Assembly (NCBI GenBank): GCA_947453625.1
Contig: CANGHK010000005.1
Coordinates: 1-64,000 of the forward strand
Reading direction: 5' to 3'
DNA from: Burkholderiales bacterium
Lineage (GTDB): Bacteria; Pseudomonadota; Gammaproteobacteria; Burkholderiales; Burkholderiaceae_C
DNA: 64,000 bases
Notes under the pieces: generated by a model
The model's input: only the letters and a program-made list of their open reading frames with translations
The model's database searches: none
What the model was told of the DNA's origin: nothing
In this document: in pieces, positions 20,790-31,882 of the stretch
Layout: each line of letters opens with the position of its first letter
Position numbering within the stretch: position 1 is the stretch's first letter
Position numbers and translations under genes: made by a program

Positions 20790-21595
20790 GGGGTGTTTCC
20801 TTGGGTGGATGTCTTGCAGGCCTGCAGCCAGCCCAGGCCGGCGCTGGTGCCGGCGCGCGGCCGGTATTCGCAGCCGATGTGGCCGGCCCAGCCCAGCTCG
20901 TCGAGCAGCGTGAACAGGTAGGGGTAGTTCAGTTCGCCTTGGTCGGGCTCGTGGCGATCGGGCACGCCGGCGATCTGCAGGTGGCCGACCCGGCCGGTGG
21001 GCAGGTACTGGCGCAGCTTCATCGCCACATCGCCTTCGACGATCTGGCAGTGGTAGAGGTCCATCTGCACCAACAGGTTCGGCGCGGCGACCTCTTCGAG
21101 GATCTGGTGCGCCGCATCCTGTCGGTTCAGCAGGTAGCCGGGGATGTCGCGGGTGTTGATGGGCTCGATCAGCAGGTCCAGCCCGGCCGACGCGGCTTCG
21201 CGTGCCGCCCAGGCCAGGTTGTCGACATACACCGCCCGCAGCGCGGCGCGCTCGGCGCCGGCCGGCATCAACCCGGCCATCACATGCACGCGGGGGCAGC
21301 CCAGCGCCAAGGCATAGGGCAGGGCGCGCTCCAGCAGGCCGCGGCGGAACTCGTCGCGCCGTTCGGCCAGGCAGGCGATGCCGCGCTCGCCGGCCGCGAA
21401 GTCGCCAGGCGGGGCGTTGAACAAGACCTGCTGCAGGCCGTTGTCAGCCAGCCGGCTGGCGATCTCGGCCGGCGCATGGTCGTAGGGAAACAGAAACTCC
21501 ACCGCGTCGAAGCCGTCGGCCGCGGCCGCGGCGAAGCGGTCGAGGAAGGCGTGCTCGGTGTACATCATCGACAGATTGGCGGCAAAGCGCGGCAT
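20786..21595 (-). CDS. otnI: 2-oxo-tetronate isomerase (Hyi/OtnI family)
   Basis: A 269-residue TIM-barrel protein of the hydroxypyruvate isomerase family. [20 protein letters not shown] is the typical start. [17 protein letters not shown] holds a catalytic, metal-binding Glu, and [13 protein letters not shown] and HIGCEYRP complete the metal site. OtnI interconverts 2-oxo- and 3-oxo-tetronate, so the product of DenD or LtnD can be phosphorylated by OtnK. A longer reading from 21991 was rejected because it runs through otnC in another frame. Confidence 0.9.
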   Translation of the reverse strand: MPRFAANLSMMYTEHAFLDRFAAAAADGFDAVEFLFPYDHAPAEIASRLADNGLQQVLFNAPPGDFAAGERGIACLAERRDEFRRGLLERALPYALALGCPRVHVMAGLMPAGAERAALRAVYVDNLAWAAREAASAGLDLLIEPINTRDIPGYLLNRQDAAHQILEEVAAPNLLVQMDLYHCQIVEGDVAMKLRQYLPTGRVGHLQIAGVPDRHEPDQGELNYPYLFTLLDELGWAGHIGCEYRPRAGTSAGLGWLQACKTSTQGNTP

Positions 21596-21597
21596 GG

Positions 21598-22281
21598 TCA
21601 CCACCTCGCGCCAAAGGCGCTGTAAAGGTCTTCGAGTTGTGCCTCGGACAGGGCGGTGGCCAGTCCCTCGGCGATCCGCCAGAGGCGGGCGGTTTCTTCC
21701 AGTTCTTCCAGCACGGCGCAGGCCGAGGCCGGCGAGTCGTGCCAGACGTTCGGGCCCAGCCGGTCCAGCATCACCGCCCGCAGCGGCGCGCCGCGGGCCT
21801 GTGCCGCCTGGATCGCCGCGCTCACCCGGCCGGCCACGGCCGGGTCGCCCGGCCGGTGGTAGGGGATCAGCGGCACGCGGCCGACCTTCATCACGAAATA
21901 GGGCGTGATCGGCGGCAGCACGGCGTCGCCGCGCCAGACGCCGGTCAGCGTCAGGGCGACCAACTCGGTGCTGTGGCTGTGCAGCACGCATTGCGCAGCC
22001 GGGTCGGCGGCGTAGATGGCGCGGTGCAGCGTCAGCGTCTTGCTGGCCCGCGCCCCGCTGATCTGCTGTCCGGCGCGGTCGGTGCGGGCCAGTTGATCGG
22101 GCTGCAGCTGCCCGAGGCAGGCGTCGGTCGGCGTGATCAGAAAGCCTTGGTCGTCGGGCAGCCGCACGCTGATGTTGCCGGCGGTGGCATGCACATAGCC
22201 GCGGTCGAACAAACTGCGGCCGACGCGGCAGATCTCCTCGCGCTGGGCGGCGAAATCGCTCATGCCGCTGATGTCGCTCAT
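21598..22281 (-). CDS. otnC: 3-oxo-tetronate 4-phosphate decarboxylase (class II aldolase fold)
   Basis: A 227-residue protein with the zinc site of class II aldolases/epimerases: [12 protein letters not shown], then HSHST with two His ligands, and a late His in [10 protein letters not shown]. OtnC removes CO2 from 3-oxo-tetronate 4-phosphate to give dihydroxyacetone phosphate, the exit to glycolysis. ATG at 22281 overlaps the otnK stop by four bases. A second ATG six codons on is possible. Only two bases separate it from otnI. Confidence 0.9.
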   Translation of the reverse strand: MSDISGMSDFAAQREEICRVGRSLFDRGYVHATAGNISVRLPDDQGFLITPTDACLGQLQPDQLARTDRAGQQISGARASKTLTLHRAIYAADPAAQCVLHSHSTELVALTLTGVWRGDAVLPPITPYFVMKVGRVPLIPYHRPGDPAVAGRVSAAIQAAQARGAPLRAVMLDRLGPNVWHDSPASACAVLEELEETARLWRIAEGLATALSEAQLEDLYSAFGARW

Positions 22282-23621
22282 GTCCCGTTCGCCCTGTGCA
22301 GCGCCTCGGCGAAGAAGTCGGGTCCGCCGAAGTTGCCCGACTTCAGCGCCAGGTGCAGCGGGTCGTCGGCCGGCCGGCCCTCGGCCTGGGTCCAGGGCAC
22401 GCCGGGGCAGATCGCCGCGCCTATGCGCAGTTGCCGCACCGCCAGCGCCTGCACCACCGCCCCGGAAGTCTCGCCACCCGCCACCACCAGCCGGCGCAGC
22501 CCTTGCGCGACCAGGCCGCGGGCGATCTGGGCCAAGCAGTCCTCGACCAGCGCCCCAGCCCGCTGCGCGCCGAGCTCGGCCTGGACGGCCTGCAGGTCGG
22601 CGGCAGGCGCGGTGGCGTAGATCAGCACCGCCTGGTCAGGCGGCTGGGACTGCGCCCAGCGCAGCGCGTCGGCGGCCACCGGCTCACCGCGCGCCAGCGC
22701 CCGCGGGTCTATCGCCAGCGCAGGCCGGCCGGCCTGTTGCCAGCGCTGCACCTGGGCGTTGGTCGCCAGCGAGCAGGACCCGGCCAGCAAGGCGCCGGCG
22801 CCGGCTGCAGCGTCTAGCGCGGCGGCGTCGGCATCGGGCACCAGCCAGCCGCGTTCGGCGTAGACAGCGGGCAGGCCCAGCGCCAGGCCGGAGCCCGCGG
22901 TCAGCAGCGGCAGGTCGGCGCAGGCGTCGGCCAGCACCCGCAAGTCGTCGTTGTCGACCGCGTCTGCCACCGCCAGCGTGATGCCGTCGGCGCGCAGCGC
23001 GGCGATGCGCTCGCGCACGGCCGCCGCGCCCTGCGCGATCAGGTCGTAACGCAGCAGGCCGACACGCCGTTCGCACTGCGCCTGCAGTACGCGCACCAGG
23101 TTGGCGTCTGTCATCGGCGTCAGCGGATGGTGGCGCATGCCGGAATCGCTGAGCAACTCGTCGCCGACGAACAGATGGCCGCGGAAGATGGTGCGGCCGT
23201 TCTCCGGGAAGGCCGGGCAGGCGATCGTGAAGTCGGCACCCAGCGCCTGCATCAGCGCCTCGGTGACCGGGCCGATGTTGCCGGCCGCGGTCGAGTCGAA
23301 GGTCGAGCAGTACTTGAAATAGCACTGGCGCATGCCGGCGGCCTGCAGCCAGCGCAGCGCGGCCAGCGACTCGCGCACGGCGTCGGCCGCCGGCACGGTA
23401 CGGGTCTTCAGCGCGATCACCACCGCATCGGCATCGACCTGGACGCCGTCGTCGGGCACGCCTATCACCTGCACCGTGCGCATGCCGGCGCGCACCAGCA
23501 TGCTGGCGACATCGGTGGCGCCGGTGAAGTCGTCGGCTATGACGCCTAGCGTCATTCGGCAGTTCTCGCCCAGCGTCATTCGGCGGGTCTCGCCCGCCGC
23601 GGCATGTTCGGGTTTGCCCAC
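22278..23621 (-). CDS. otnK: 3-oxo-tetronate kinase (DUF1537 family)
   Basis: Four-carbon acid sugar kinase: [17 protein letters not shown] near the start, [27 protein letters not shown], then GGETSGAVV and [11 protein letters not shown] for nucleotide binding. It phosphorylates 3-oxo-tetronate for OtnC. Start choice is unusual. GTG at 23621 has a textbook SD (AGGAGAG, 23634-23628) and gives 447 residues with an odd leader [16 protein letters not shown]. ATGs at 23579 and 23555 lie in a duplicated start region. The homologous core begins at 23555. Confidence 0.9.
   Translation of the reverse strand: MGKPEHAAAGETRRMTLGENCRMTLGVIADDFTGATDVASMLVRAGMRTVQVIGVPDDGVQVDADAVVIALKTRTVPAADAVRESLAALRWLQAAGMRQCYFKYCSTFDSTAAGNIGPVTEALMQALGADFTIACPAFPENGRTIFRGHLFVGDELLSDSGMRHHPLTPMTDANLVRVLQAQCERRVGLLRYDLIAQGAAAVRERIAALRADGITLAVADAVDNDDLRVLADACADLPLLTAGSGLALGLPAVYAERGWLVPDADAAALDAAAGAGALLAGSCSLATNAQVQRWQQAGRPALAIDPRALARGEPVAADALRWAQSQPPDQAVLIYATAPAADLQAVQAELGAQRAGALVEDCLAQIARGLVAQGLRRLVVAGGETSGAVVQALAVRQLRIGAAICPGVPWTQAEGRPADDPLHLALKSGNFGGPDFFAEALHRANGT
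23544..23600 (-). repeat. 24-base tandem duplication spanning the otnK start codon
   Basis: GCCTAGCGTCATTCGGC (23544-23560) recurs 24 bases on as GCCCAGCGTCATTCGGC (23568-23584), and similarity continues to about 23600. On the coding strand each unit carries a GGCGAGA-like purine stretch, then CCGA, then an in-frame ATG, so a ribosome entry site and start codon have been doubled. Confidence 0.75.
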
Positions 23622-23623
23622 CG

Positions 23624-24556
23624 TCAGCTCTCCTGCGCCGGTTTCGGCAGATCGAGTCCCGCCAGCCCGGCGTAGAACTTGATCACCGCCGAGTCGTCCT
23701 CGGCGCCATGGCCAGCGGCGGCGGTGGCCAGGTAGAGCTGGTGCGCCGCGGCGGCCAGCGGCAGCGGGAAGCTCAGCTTGCGCCCGGCATCCAGCACAAG
23801 CCCCAGGTCCTTGACGAAGATGTTGACCGTCGACAGCGGGCTGTAGTCGCCGTCCAGGATATGCGGCACGCGGTTCTGGAACATCCAGCTCATGCCGGCC
23901 GAGTTGCAGATCACCTCGTAGAGCGCGCGCGGGTCGGCGCCGGCGCGCATGCCCAGCGCCATGCCTTCGCAGGCGGCGGCGATGTGCACGCCGGCCAGGT
24001 GCTGGTTGACCATCTTCACCGTCGAGCCTATGCCGGGCGCATCGCCCAGCCGATACACCTTGCCGGCGATCGCGGCCAGCAGCTCACCGGCCGCGGCAAA
24101 GGCCCCGGGCGCGCCCGAGGCCATTACCGTCATCTGGCCGGCCGCGGCCTTGACCGCGCCGCCCGACACCGGCGCATCGATCAGCCACAGCCCGTGCGCG
24201 GCCAGCCGCTGCTGCCAGACCGGGGGCAGCGTCGGATCGACGGTGGCCGAAGTGATCACCACCGAGCCGCGCTTCAGCGTGTGGGCCAGTCCGTCAGCGC
24301 CGAACAGCACCTCTTCGGTCTGCGCCGCGTTGACCACCAGCACCACCACCGCGTCGCACTGCGCGCCCAGCGCGGCCAGCGAATCGGTGGTGGCGCCGCC
24401 CTCGGCCTCGAAGCGCTGACGCGCCTCGGCCCGGGTGTCCAGCCCGACCGTGGCCACGCCCTTGCGCAAGGCGGTCAGCGCCGCGCCATAGCCCATCGAG
24501 CCCAGCCCGACCACGCCCAGCACCTTGGCCTGGCCTGCTTGCTTGTCTTGTGTCAT
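23624..24556 (-). CDS. ltnD: L-threonate dehydrogenase
   Basis: A 310-residue beta-hydroxyacid dehydrogenase: GVVGLGSMGYGAAL (14-27) for NAD, DAPVSGGAVKAAAGQ (about 146-160) for substrate binding, and the catalytic Lys in STVKMVNQHLAGVH. LtnD oxidises L-threonate to 2-oxo-tetronate, the same node reached by DenD. The gene has SD AAGGGGGC. It overlaps the regulator gene by four bases and is followed after two bases by the GTG of otnK. Confidence 0.9.
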   Translation of the reverse strand: MTQDKQAGQAKVLGVVGLGSMGYGAALTALRKGVATVGLDTRAEARQRFEAEGGATTDSLAALGAQCDAVVVLVVNAAQTEEVLFGADGLAHTLKRGSVVITSATVDPTLPPVWQQRLAAHGLWLIDAPVSGGAVKAAAGQMTVMASGAPGAFAAAGELLAAIAGKVYRLGDAPGIGSTVKMVNQHLAGVHIAAACEGMALGMRAGADPRALYEVICNSAGMSWMFQNRVPHILDGDYSPLSTVNIFVKDLGLVLDAGRKLSFPLPLAAAAHQLYLATAAAGHGAEDDSAVIKFYAGLAGLDLPKPAQES

Positions 24557-25359
24557 GTCTTGCCCCCTTGTGCTGTTGCCAGCCCCGGCTTGCGCCGTTG
24601 CCCTGAAATCACGCCACCCTCGACCAGCCGCCGTGCGCCATGCGCCAGATGCTCGCGCGCCCGGCAGCGCGCGGCGGCCGGATCGCGGGCGGCGATGGCC
24701 TCGACGATGGCCAGGTGTTCCAGCCGCACCGCCTCCATGAAATCGAGCCGCCGCGCCTCGTTGCCGCGCGTCACGCGCATCGCCTCGCGCAGGTACTGCT
24801 CCAGAAAGCCGAGCAGCAGTCGGAATTGCGGGTTGCCGGTGGCCTCGCCTATGCAGCGGTGGAAGGCCAGGTCCTCGACGACACCGTCATGGCCTGCGGC
24901 GGCCGCCGCGTCTATCGCCTTCAGCGCGCGCCGCATCGCGCCGACCTGGGTCCGCGTCGCGCGCTCGGCGGCCAGCGCGGCCATTTCGCCTTCCAGCACG
25001 CGCCGCACTTCGACCACATGCACGACGGCCTGCAGCGAGCCGAGCACGCTGGGGTCGAAGGCCAGTGGCTGGTTCAAGGGCGTCGGCGAGACGAACACCC
25101 CCGAGCCCTGGCGCGACACCACGAGCTGGCGCGATTTGAGCTGGTGCACCGCCTCGCGCACCACGGTCCGCGACACGCCATGCGTTGCCGCCAGTTGCTG
25201 CTCGGTGGGCAGGCGGTCGCCGGGTCGCAACTCGCCGCTGGCGATCTGGCCGTCCAGCCGCAGCGCCAACTGGTCGGACAGCCGCGCGGCGACCAGCGGC
25301 CGGACGCTGGAAGCGCCCCGGTCGGGCTGGGGCGGGTCAGCTTGAAGCGTCTTCGGCAT
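24553..25359 (-). CDS. GntR/FadR-type (FCD) regulator of the threonate operon
   Basis: A 268-residue regulator with an N-terminal winged helix (about 40-95, GELRPGDRLPTEQQLAATHG and VSRTVVREAVHQL) and a C-terminal FCD ligand domain whose metal ligands fit the EDLAFHRCIG and EHLAIVEAI stretches. ATG at 25359 is chosen over the TTG seven codons upstream. It is the first gene of the threonate operon, so it probably controls its own promoter, with a four-carbon acid or intermediate as inducer. It could also act on the divergent ABC importer. Confidence 0.88.
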   Translation of the reverse strand: MPKTLQADPPQPDRGASSVRPLVAARLSDQLALRLDGQIASGELRPGDRLPTEQQLAATHGVSRTVVREAVHQLKSRQLVVSRQGSGVFVSPTPLNQPLAFDPSVLGSLQAVVHVVEVRRVLEGEMAALAAERATRTQVGAMRRALKAIDAAAAAGHDGVVEDLAFHRCIGEATGNPQFRLLLGFLEQYLREAMRVTRGNEARRLDFMEAVRLEHLAIVEAIAARDPAAARCRAREHLAHGARRLVEGGVISGQRRKPGLATAQGGKT

Positions 25360-25533
25360 GGTTATCGGGTCATCATACAAATATTCGTGCCCGTTCTTCT
25401 AACGGTTTGCCCTGATGGCGGGGCGCGACTTCCCTGCCGATACTGCCGGAGCGCCGTGAAGCTTGCCCGTGGGGCGGGTTCAGGGCAGCCCCGGGCGAAC
25501 TCCGCCCGATGACTATTCGGGATCTCCAGCAGC
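25360..25533. promoter_or_regulatory. divergent control region, threonate operon / ABC importer
   Basis: The 174 bases between the regulator and the importer hold one AT-rich island (about 25370-25385). On the minus strand TATGAT (25377-25372) is a good -10 box, placing transcription start only a few bases before the regulator ATG. A clear -35 is missing, as expected if an activator or repressor sits there. No firm palindrome was found. Confidence 0.4.
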
Positions 25534-26607
<1,074 letters not shown>

Positions 26608-26687
26608 TCGCCGCCACCCGGCTGCAGCCCAAGAGTTCCCCGCGTCAACCCCAGACCGATCACGTCTGACCACAGAAGGAGACCACC

Positions 26688-28016
26688 ATGACCGAATTCA
26701 ATCGCCGCAAGTTTCTCGAAGGCTCGGCCGGCGTTGCCGCGTCGGCCAGTCTGGGCACCGGGGCCGCCGTCTGGGCGCCCGCGGTGCATGCGCAAAGCCT
26801 GAACCTCAAGCCCGAGAAGGGCGCCAAGCTGCGCGTGCTGCGCTGGAGCCGCTTCGTCCAGGGCGATATCGACGCCTACATGGTCAACGTCAAGAAGTTC
26901 ACCGAGAAGACCGGCATCGAGGTGCGGGTCGACAACGAGGGCTGGGAAGACGTGCGTCCCAAGGCTGCGGTCGCGGCCAACACCGGCGCCGGCCCCGACA
27001 TCATCCTGTCGACCAACGACGACGCCAACCTCTACCCCGACAAGCTGCTCGACGTCACCGACGTCGCCGAGTATCTGGGCAAGAAGTACGGTGGCTGGTA
27101 CCCGGCCTGCGAGGCTTACCTGCGTCCTGACGGCAAGAAGTGGATTGGCCTGGCGCTGGGCGCCTCGGGCTCGTACATGGTCTACCGCCAGAGCCAGCTC
27201 AAGGCGGCGGGTTTCGACGCTTTCCCGAAGAACACCGACGACTTCCTGAAGATGCTCCGCGCGCTGAAGGAAAAGGGCACGCCGGGCGGTTTCGCGCTGG
27301 GCAATGCCACCGGCGACGGCCTGTGGACCAACTGGCTGATCTGGTCGCATGGCGGCAAGCTGGTCGACGCCAACAACAAGGTCGTGATCGACAGCCCCGA
27401 GACGATCAAGGCCCTGGAATACGCCAAGGAGATGTACGCCACCTTCATCCCCGGCACCTTGTCCTGGCTCGACCCGAACAACAACAAGGCCTTCCTGGAC
27501 AGCCAGATCAGCGTCACCAACAACGGCATCTCGATCTACTACGCGGCCAAGAACTCGCAGGATCCCAAGGTGCACGATCTGGCCGCCGACATCAACCACG
27601 CCTCGTTCCCGATCGGGCCGGTGGGCGTGCCGACGGAATCCCATCTGTTCTTCAACCAGATGGTCATGAAGTACACCAAGTACCCGAATGCCGCCAAGGA
27701 GTTCCTGCGCTTCATGATGGAGTTCGAGCAGTTCGACCCCTGGCTGACCGGCGCTGGTGGCTACATCGCCCAGCCGCTGCGGGCTTACGAGAAATCGCAG
27801 ATCTGGACCGTGGATGCCAAGCACACGCCTTACCGCGACGGCGTCAAGAACCTGCGGCCAGCGGGTTACGCCGGCAAGCTGGGTTATGCCTCGGCCGGCG
27901 CGGGTGCCGACTTCATCGTCTGCAACATGGTGGCCGAAGCCGCCAGCGGCTCGAAGACGCCCAAGGAAGCCGCCGAGCGGGCCCAGAAGCGCGCCGAGCG
28001 CTACTACAAAGTCTGA
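26688..28016 (+). CDS. extracellular sugar-binding protein with Tat signal
   Basis: A 442-residue family 1 solute-binding protein. The N-terminus has a twin-arginine motif (NRRKFLEG) and a mild hydrophobic stretch ending at VHAQS, so export folded through Tat rather than Sec is expected. That is less common for this family. WSRFVQGDIDAYMVNVKKF and TGIEVRVDNEGWEDVRPKAA open the mature lobe. A strong SD (AAGGAGA) precedes the ATG. It delivers substrate to the permease pair downstream. The 107-base gap to the first permease gene contains hairpins that may keep its mRNA more abundant. Confidence 0.92.
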   Translation: MTEFNRRKFLEGSAGVAASASLGTGAAVWAPAVHAQSLNLKPEKGAKLRVLRWSRFVQGDIDAYMVNVKKFTEKTGIEVRVDNEGWEDVRPKAAVAANTGAGPDIILSTNDDANLYPDKLLDVTDVAEYLGKKYGGWYPACEAYLRPDGKKWIGLALGASGSYMVYRQSQLKAAGFDAFPKNTDDFLKMLRALKEKGTPGGFALGNATGDGLWTNWLIWSHGGKLVDANNKVVIDSPETIKALEYAKEMYATFIPGTLSWLDPNNNKAFLDSQISVTNNGISIYYAAKNSQDPKVHDLAADINHASFPIGPVGVPTESHLFFNQMVMKYTKYPNAAKEFLRFMMEFEQFDPWLTGAGGYIAQPLRAYEKSQIWTVDAKHTPYRDGVKNLRPAGYAGKLGYASAGAGADFIVCNMVAEAASGSKTPKEAAERAQKRAERYYKV

Positions 28017-28034
28017 TTCACGCGCTGTCTGATC

Positions 28035-28063
28035 CGCGCCTGGCGCGCTTGCGGCTTTGCCGC
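28035..28063 (+). other. paired hairpins between binding-protein and permease genes
   Basis: CGCGC-CTG-GCGCG (28035-28047) and GCGGC-TTT-GCCGC (28051-28063) are two perfect 5-bp stems in the gap after the binding-protein gene. There is no T run, so they are not a classic terminator. Structures at this position in other importer operons stabilise the upstream message or cause partial termination. Confidence 0.45.
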
Positions 28064-28123
28064 GATCGTCGGCCAGGTGCGCGTTTTGCTGCCACCGCTG
28101 CGGCTTGATGTCCATGGGGCTCC

Positions 28124-29029
28124 ATGAAACTGCTTGAGAAACTCCAGAACAACCGCAACGCCCTCGGCTGGCTGTTCATGCTGCCGTCGACGCTGCTGTT
28201 GATCCTCTTCCTGACATACCCGCTCGGCCTGGGCACCTGGCTGGGCTTCACCGATGCCAAGATCGGCCGCGACGGCGCGTGGATAGGCTTAGAGAACTTC
28301 AGCTTCCTGGTCACCGACAGCGTGACCCAGTTGGCGCTGTTCAACACCCTCTTCTACACCACGGTGGCGAGCGTGCTGAAGTTCGTGCTGGGCCTCTGGC
28401 TGGCGCTGCTGCTGAACAAGAACCTGCCGTTCCAGAGCTTCTTCCGCGCCGTCGTGCTGCTGCCCTGGATCGTGCCCACGGCGCTGTCGGCGATTGCCTT
28501 CTGGTGGCTGTATGACGCGCAGTTCTCGGTCTTCAGCTGGGCGCTGATGAAGATGGGCGTGATCGACCACTACATCGATTTCCTGGGCGACCCGTGGAAC
28601 GCGCGTTGCTCGACCATCGTGGCGAACGTCTGGCGCGGCATCCCGTTTGTCGCGATCTCGCTGCTGGCCGGTTTGCAGACCATCTCGCCCTCGTATTACG
28701 AAGCCTCGGCGATCGACGGTGCCACGCCCTGGCAGCAGTTCCGCCACATCACCTTGCCGCTGCTGACGCCGATCATCGCGGTGGTGATGACGTTTTCGGT
28801 GCTGTTCACCTTCACCGACTTCCAGCTGATCTACGTGCTGACGCGCGGCGGGCCGCTCAACGCCACCCATTTGATGGCCACGCTGGCCTTCCAGCGGGCG
28901 ATTTCGGGCGGTGCGCTGGCCGAGGGCGCGGCGATCGCCACCTTGATGGTGCCCTTCCTGCTGGCGGCCATCATGTTCAGTTATTTCGGGCTGCAGCGCC
29001 GGGCCTGGCAGCAGGGTGGTGACAAATGA
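28124..29029 (+). CDS. ABC sugar importer permease, UgpA/MalF type
   Basis: A 301-residue membrane protein with about six helices, starting LGWLFMLPSTLLLILFLTYP. The EAA loop that docks onto the ATPase reads YEASAIDGATPWQQFRHIT (about 190-208). A mid helix follows in LLPWIVPTALSAIAFWWLY. The stop overlaps the next permease start by four bases (ATGA), so the two are made together. Confidence 0.92.
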   Translation: MKLLEKLQNNRNALGWLFMLPSTLLLILFLTYPLGLGTWLGFTDAKIGRDGAWIGLENFSFLVTDSVTQLALFNTLFYTTVASVLKFVLGLWLALLLNKNLPFQSFFRAVVLLPWIVPTALSAIAFWWLYDAQFSVFSWALMKMGVIDHYIDFLGDPWNARCSTIVANVWRGIPFVAISLLAGLQTISPSYYEASAIDGATPWQQFRHITLPLLTPIIAVVMTFSVLFTFTDFQLIYVLTRGGPLNATHLMATLAFQRAISGGALAEGAAIATLMVPFLLAAIMFSYFGLQRRAWQQGGDK

Positions 29030-29898
29030 GCAAACCCAACGACGACGCCAAGGGCATGGACTTCCTGCAGTCCATGCCGCGGCGCTGGGTCACGGTCTAC
29101 ATCCCGATGTTCATCTTCGTGATCGTGCTGCTGTTCCCGTTCTACTGGATGGCGATCACCGCGTTCAAGCCCGACACCGAGCTGCTGTCGCGCGACGGCA
29201 ACCCGTTCTGGATCGTCGCGCCCACGCTGGCGCATTTCGAGAAACTGCTGTTCCGCACCGAATACCCGGCCTGGCTGTGGAACACGGTGATCGTCTCGGT
29301 GGTGTCGACTGCGCTGTCGCTGGTGGCGTCCATCCTGGCCGCCTATGCGATCGAGCGCCTGCGCTTCCAGGGCGCCAAGGCGGCGGGCGGGGCGATCTTC
29401 CTGGCCTACCTGGTGCCGCCGTCCATCCTGTTCATCCCGCTGGCGGCGATCGTCGTCAAGCTCGGGCTGTTCGACAGCCGGATGGCCTTGATCCTGACCT
29501 ACCCCACCTTCCTGATCCCGTTCTCGACCTGGCTGCTGATGGGCTACTTCCGCTCGATTCCCTACGAGCTGGAGGAATGCGCGTTGATCGATGGCGCCAA
29601 TCGTTGGCAGATTCTCGTCAAGATCGTGTTGCCGCTGGCGGTGCCGGGACTGATCTCGGCCGGCATCTTCGCCTTCACGCTGAGCTGGAACGAGTTCATC
29701 TACGCGCTGACCTTCGTCTCGTCGTCCGAGAACAAGACCGTGCCAGTTGGTGTCGTCACCGAGTTGGTCGAGGGTGACGTCTACCACTGGGGGCCGCTGA
29801 TGGCCGGTGCGCTGCTCGGCTCGCTGCCGGTGGCCTTCGTCTACTCGTTCTTCGTCGAGTACTACGTCTCGGGCATGACCGGGTCGGTCAAGGAGTAG
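29026..29898 (+). CDS. ABC sugar importer permease, UgpE/MalG type
   Basis: A 290-residue permease. Helix one is around MFIFVIVLLFPFYWM, then TEYPAWLWNTVIVS in the first loop. The docking loop is ELEECALIDGANRWQI and the ending SFFVEYYVSGMTGSVKE is typical of MalG-type proteins. It completes the importer with the ATPase at 25534. Only nine bases separate it from the convergent regulator gene. Confidence 0.92.
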   Translation: MSKPNDDAKGMDFLQSMPRRWVTVYIPMFIFVIVLLFPFYWMAITAFKPDTELLSRDGNPFWIVAPTLAHFEKLLFRTEYPAWLWNTVIVSVVSTALSLVASILAAYAIERLRFQGAKAAGGAIFLAYLVPPSILFIPLAAIVVKLGLFDSRMALILTYPTFLIPFSTWLLMGYFRSIPYELEECALIDGANRWQILVKIVLPLAVPGLISAGIFAFTLSWNEFIYALTFVSSSENKTVPVGVVTELVEGDVYHWGPLMAGALLGSLPVAFVYSFFVEYYVSGMTGSVKE

Positions 29899-29907
29899 TG
29901 GACGCAC

Positions 29908-30654
29908 CTAGATCGGCGCCTTGAGTCGGGGTGCCGGCCGGCTCAGCGCGGGCAGGCCGCCGCGCGTGGCCAGCACGTCTTCGATGTCGCTGTTGGCGCC
30001 GGCGATCAGCACCAGGATCGCGCGCTCGGCTTTCTGCGGCGCACGCTCGATCACCGCGTCCAGCACCGCTCGGTGCAGGTGCAGCGACGAGGCCGGCCCG
30101 TCGGGCCGCGTGGTCGAGATCTCGAAACTGGTGCGCAGCAACGCGCCCAGCGCCTTGCCCATGTGCGCCACCATGCGGTTGTGGCAGGCCCGCAGCAGGC
30201 CCTGGTGGAAGCGCAGGTCGCTGCTGACATAGTCGCCGCCCACGTCGATAGAGCGCTTCATGCCGGCGTAGGCGGTCTCGATCTCGGCGATGTCCTCGGC
30301 CGTGGCGCGCTCGGCGGCCAGCCGCACCGCCGCCGGTTCGACCAGGCGGCGCAACTCCTGCAGGTCGCGCAGGAACTCGCGCGACAGGCCGGCCCGCGAT
30401 TGCCAGGCCACGACGTCGGGGTCGAACCAGTTCCATTGGTCTTCGGCCAGCACCCTGGTGCCTACTTTCGGGCCGGTCACCAGCAGCCCCTTGGCGATCA
30501 GCGACTTGACCGCCTCGCGGACCACCGTGCGGCTGACGCCGAGCTCCTCGCACAGCATCGGTTCGGGCGGCAGCGAACTGCCCACGGGGTAATGGCCGGT
30601 GACGATGGCCTCGCCCAGCAGGTCGACCGTGTTGCCGTGGACGTTCTTGATCAT
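29908..30654 (-). CDS. GntR/FadR-type (FCD) regulator of the hexonate genes
   Basis: A 248-residue regulator with a winged helix (about 15-75, SSLPPEPMLCEELGVSRTVV, VREAVKSLIAKGLL) and an FCD domain with likely metal ligands in DLRFHQGLLRACHNRM and LHRAVLDAV. The extended linker EDQWNWFDPDVVAWQ is characteristic of the DgoR/LgoR-like hexonate regulators. It is last in the operon of hydroxyacid dehydrogenase, gluconokinase, SDR and cupin. Likely target: the bidirectional promoter near 33470, with galactonate or gluconate as inducer. This is an inference. Confidence 0.87.
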   Translation of the reverse strand: MIKNVHGNTVDLLGEAIVTGHYPVGSSLPPEPMLCEELGVSRTVVREAVKSLIAKGLLVTGPKVGTRVLAEDQWNWFDPDVVAWQSRAGLSREFLRDLQELRRLVEPAAVRLAAERATAEDIAEIETAYAGMKRSIDVGGDYVSSDLRFHQGLLRACHNRMVAHMGKALGALLRTSFEISTTRPDGPASSLHLHRAVLDAVIERAPQKAERAILVLIAGANSDIEDVLATRGGLPALSRPAPRLKAPI

Positions 30655-30685
30655 CGGTGAGCGGACCGAGGCTGATGTGGGGATT

Positions 30686-31072
30686 TCAGGCCCTGACGAA
30701 CAGCGTGACCAGCGGGTCCGGCCCGACCTGCCGGCTCCAATGGCCGTGCACGCCGGGGTCGAAGGTGGCGCCGGCGGGCAGGGTGTCGGCCGAGTAGAAA
30801 TGCTGGCCGGGTGCGAAGACGCGCGAACTGCCGTCCTGCAGGCCTATCTCCATCTGCCCGCCCAGGATGAACACCCACTGCGGGTCGCCGGTGCAGTGGA
30901 AATCACTGCGGAATCCCACCGGGCTGTGGCGCAGCTGCAGGCCGGCGCCGGGCAGCAGCGGCGACAGCATCGCCTGCGGCTTGCCCTCGGTCAGGGCGAT
31001 GGGCTGCTCGCGGAAACGCGCATAGCCGTCGGCATCGGTGAACAGGAGGGTCTGGCTGAAGCTGGCGGTCAT
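30686..31072 (-). CDS. small cupin protein
   Basis: A 128-residue single-domain cupin. The barrel is seen in HCTGDPQWVFILGGQMEIGL and FAPGQHFYSADTLP, with His residues able to bind a metal. Small cupins of this kind occur in uronate and hexonate operons, where one member (KdgF) opens unsaturated uronates, but the match is too general to give a reaction. It lies 39 bases after the SDR gene and 31 before the regulator. Confidence 0.75.
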   Translation of the reverse strand: MTASFSQTLLFTDADGYARFREQPIALTEGKPQAMLSPLLPGAGLQLRHSPVGFRSDFHCTGDPQWVFILGGQMEIGLQDGSSRVFAPGQHFYSADTLPAGATFDPGVHGHWSRQVGPDPLVTLFVRA

Positions 31073-31111
31073 GGTCGAAACCTCGGGTCGCGAAGGCGAT
31101 TCGGCGGTGGA

Positions 31112-31878
<767 letters not shown>

Positions 31879-31882
<4 letters not shown>

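Noticed and set aside
23640-25345. 545-residue plus-strand frame opposite ltnD and the regulator
   Set aside because: Shadow of two convincing genes; no domain.
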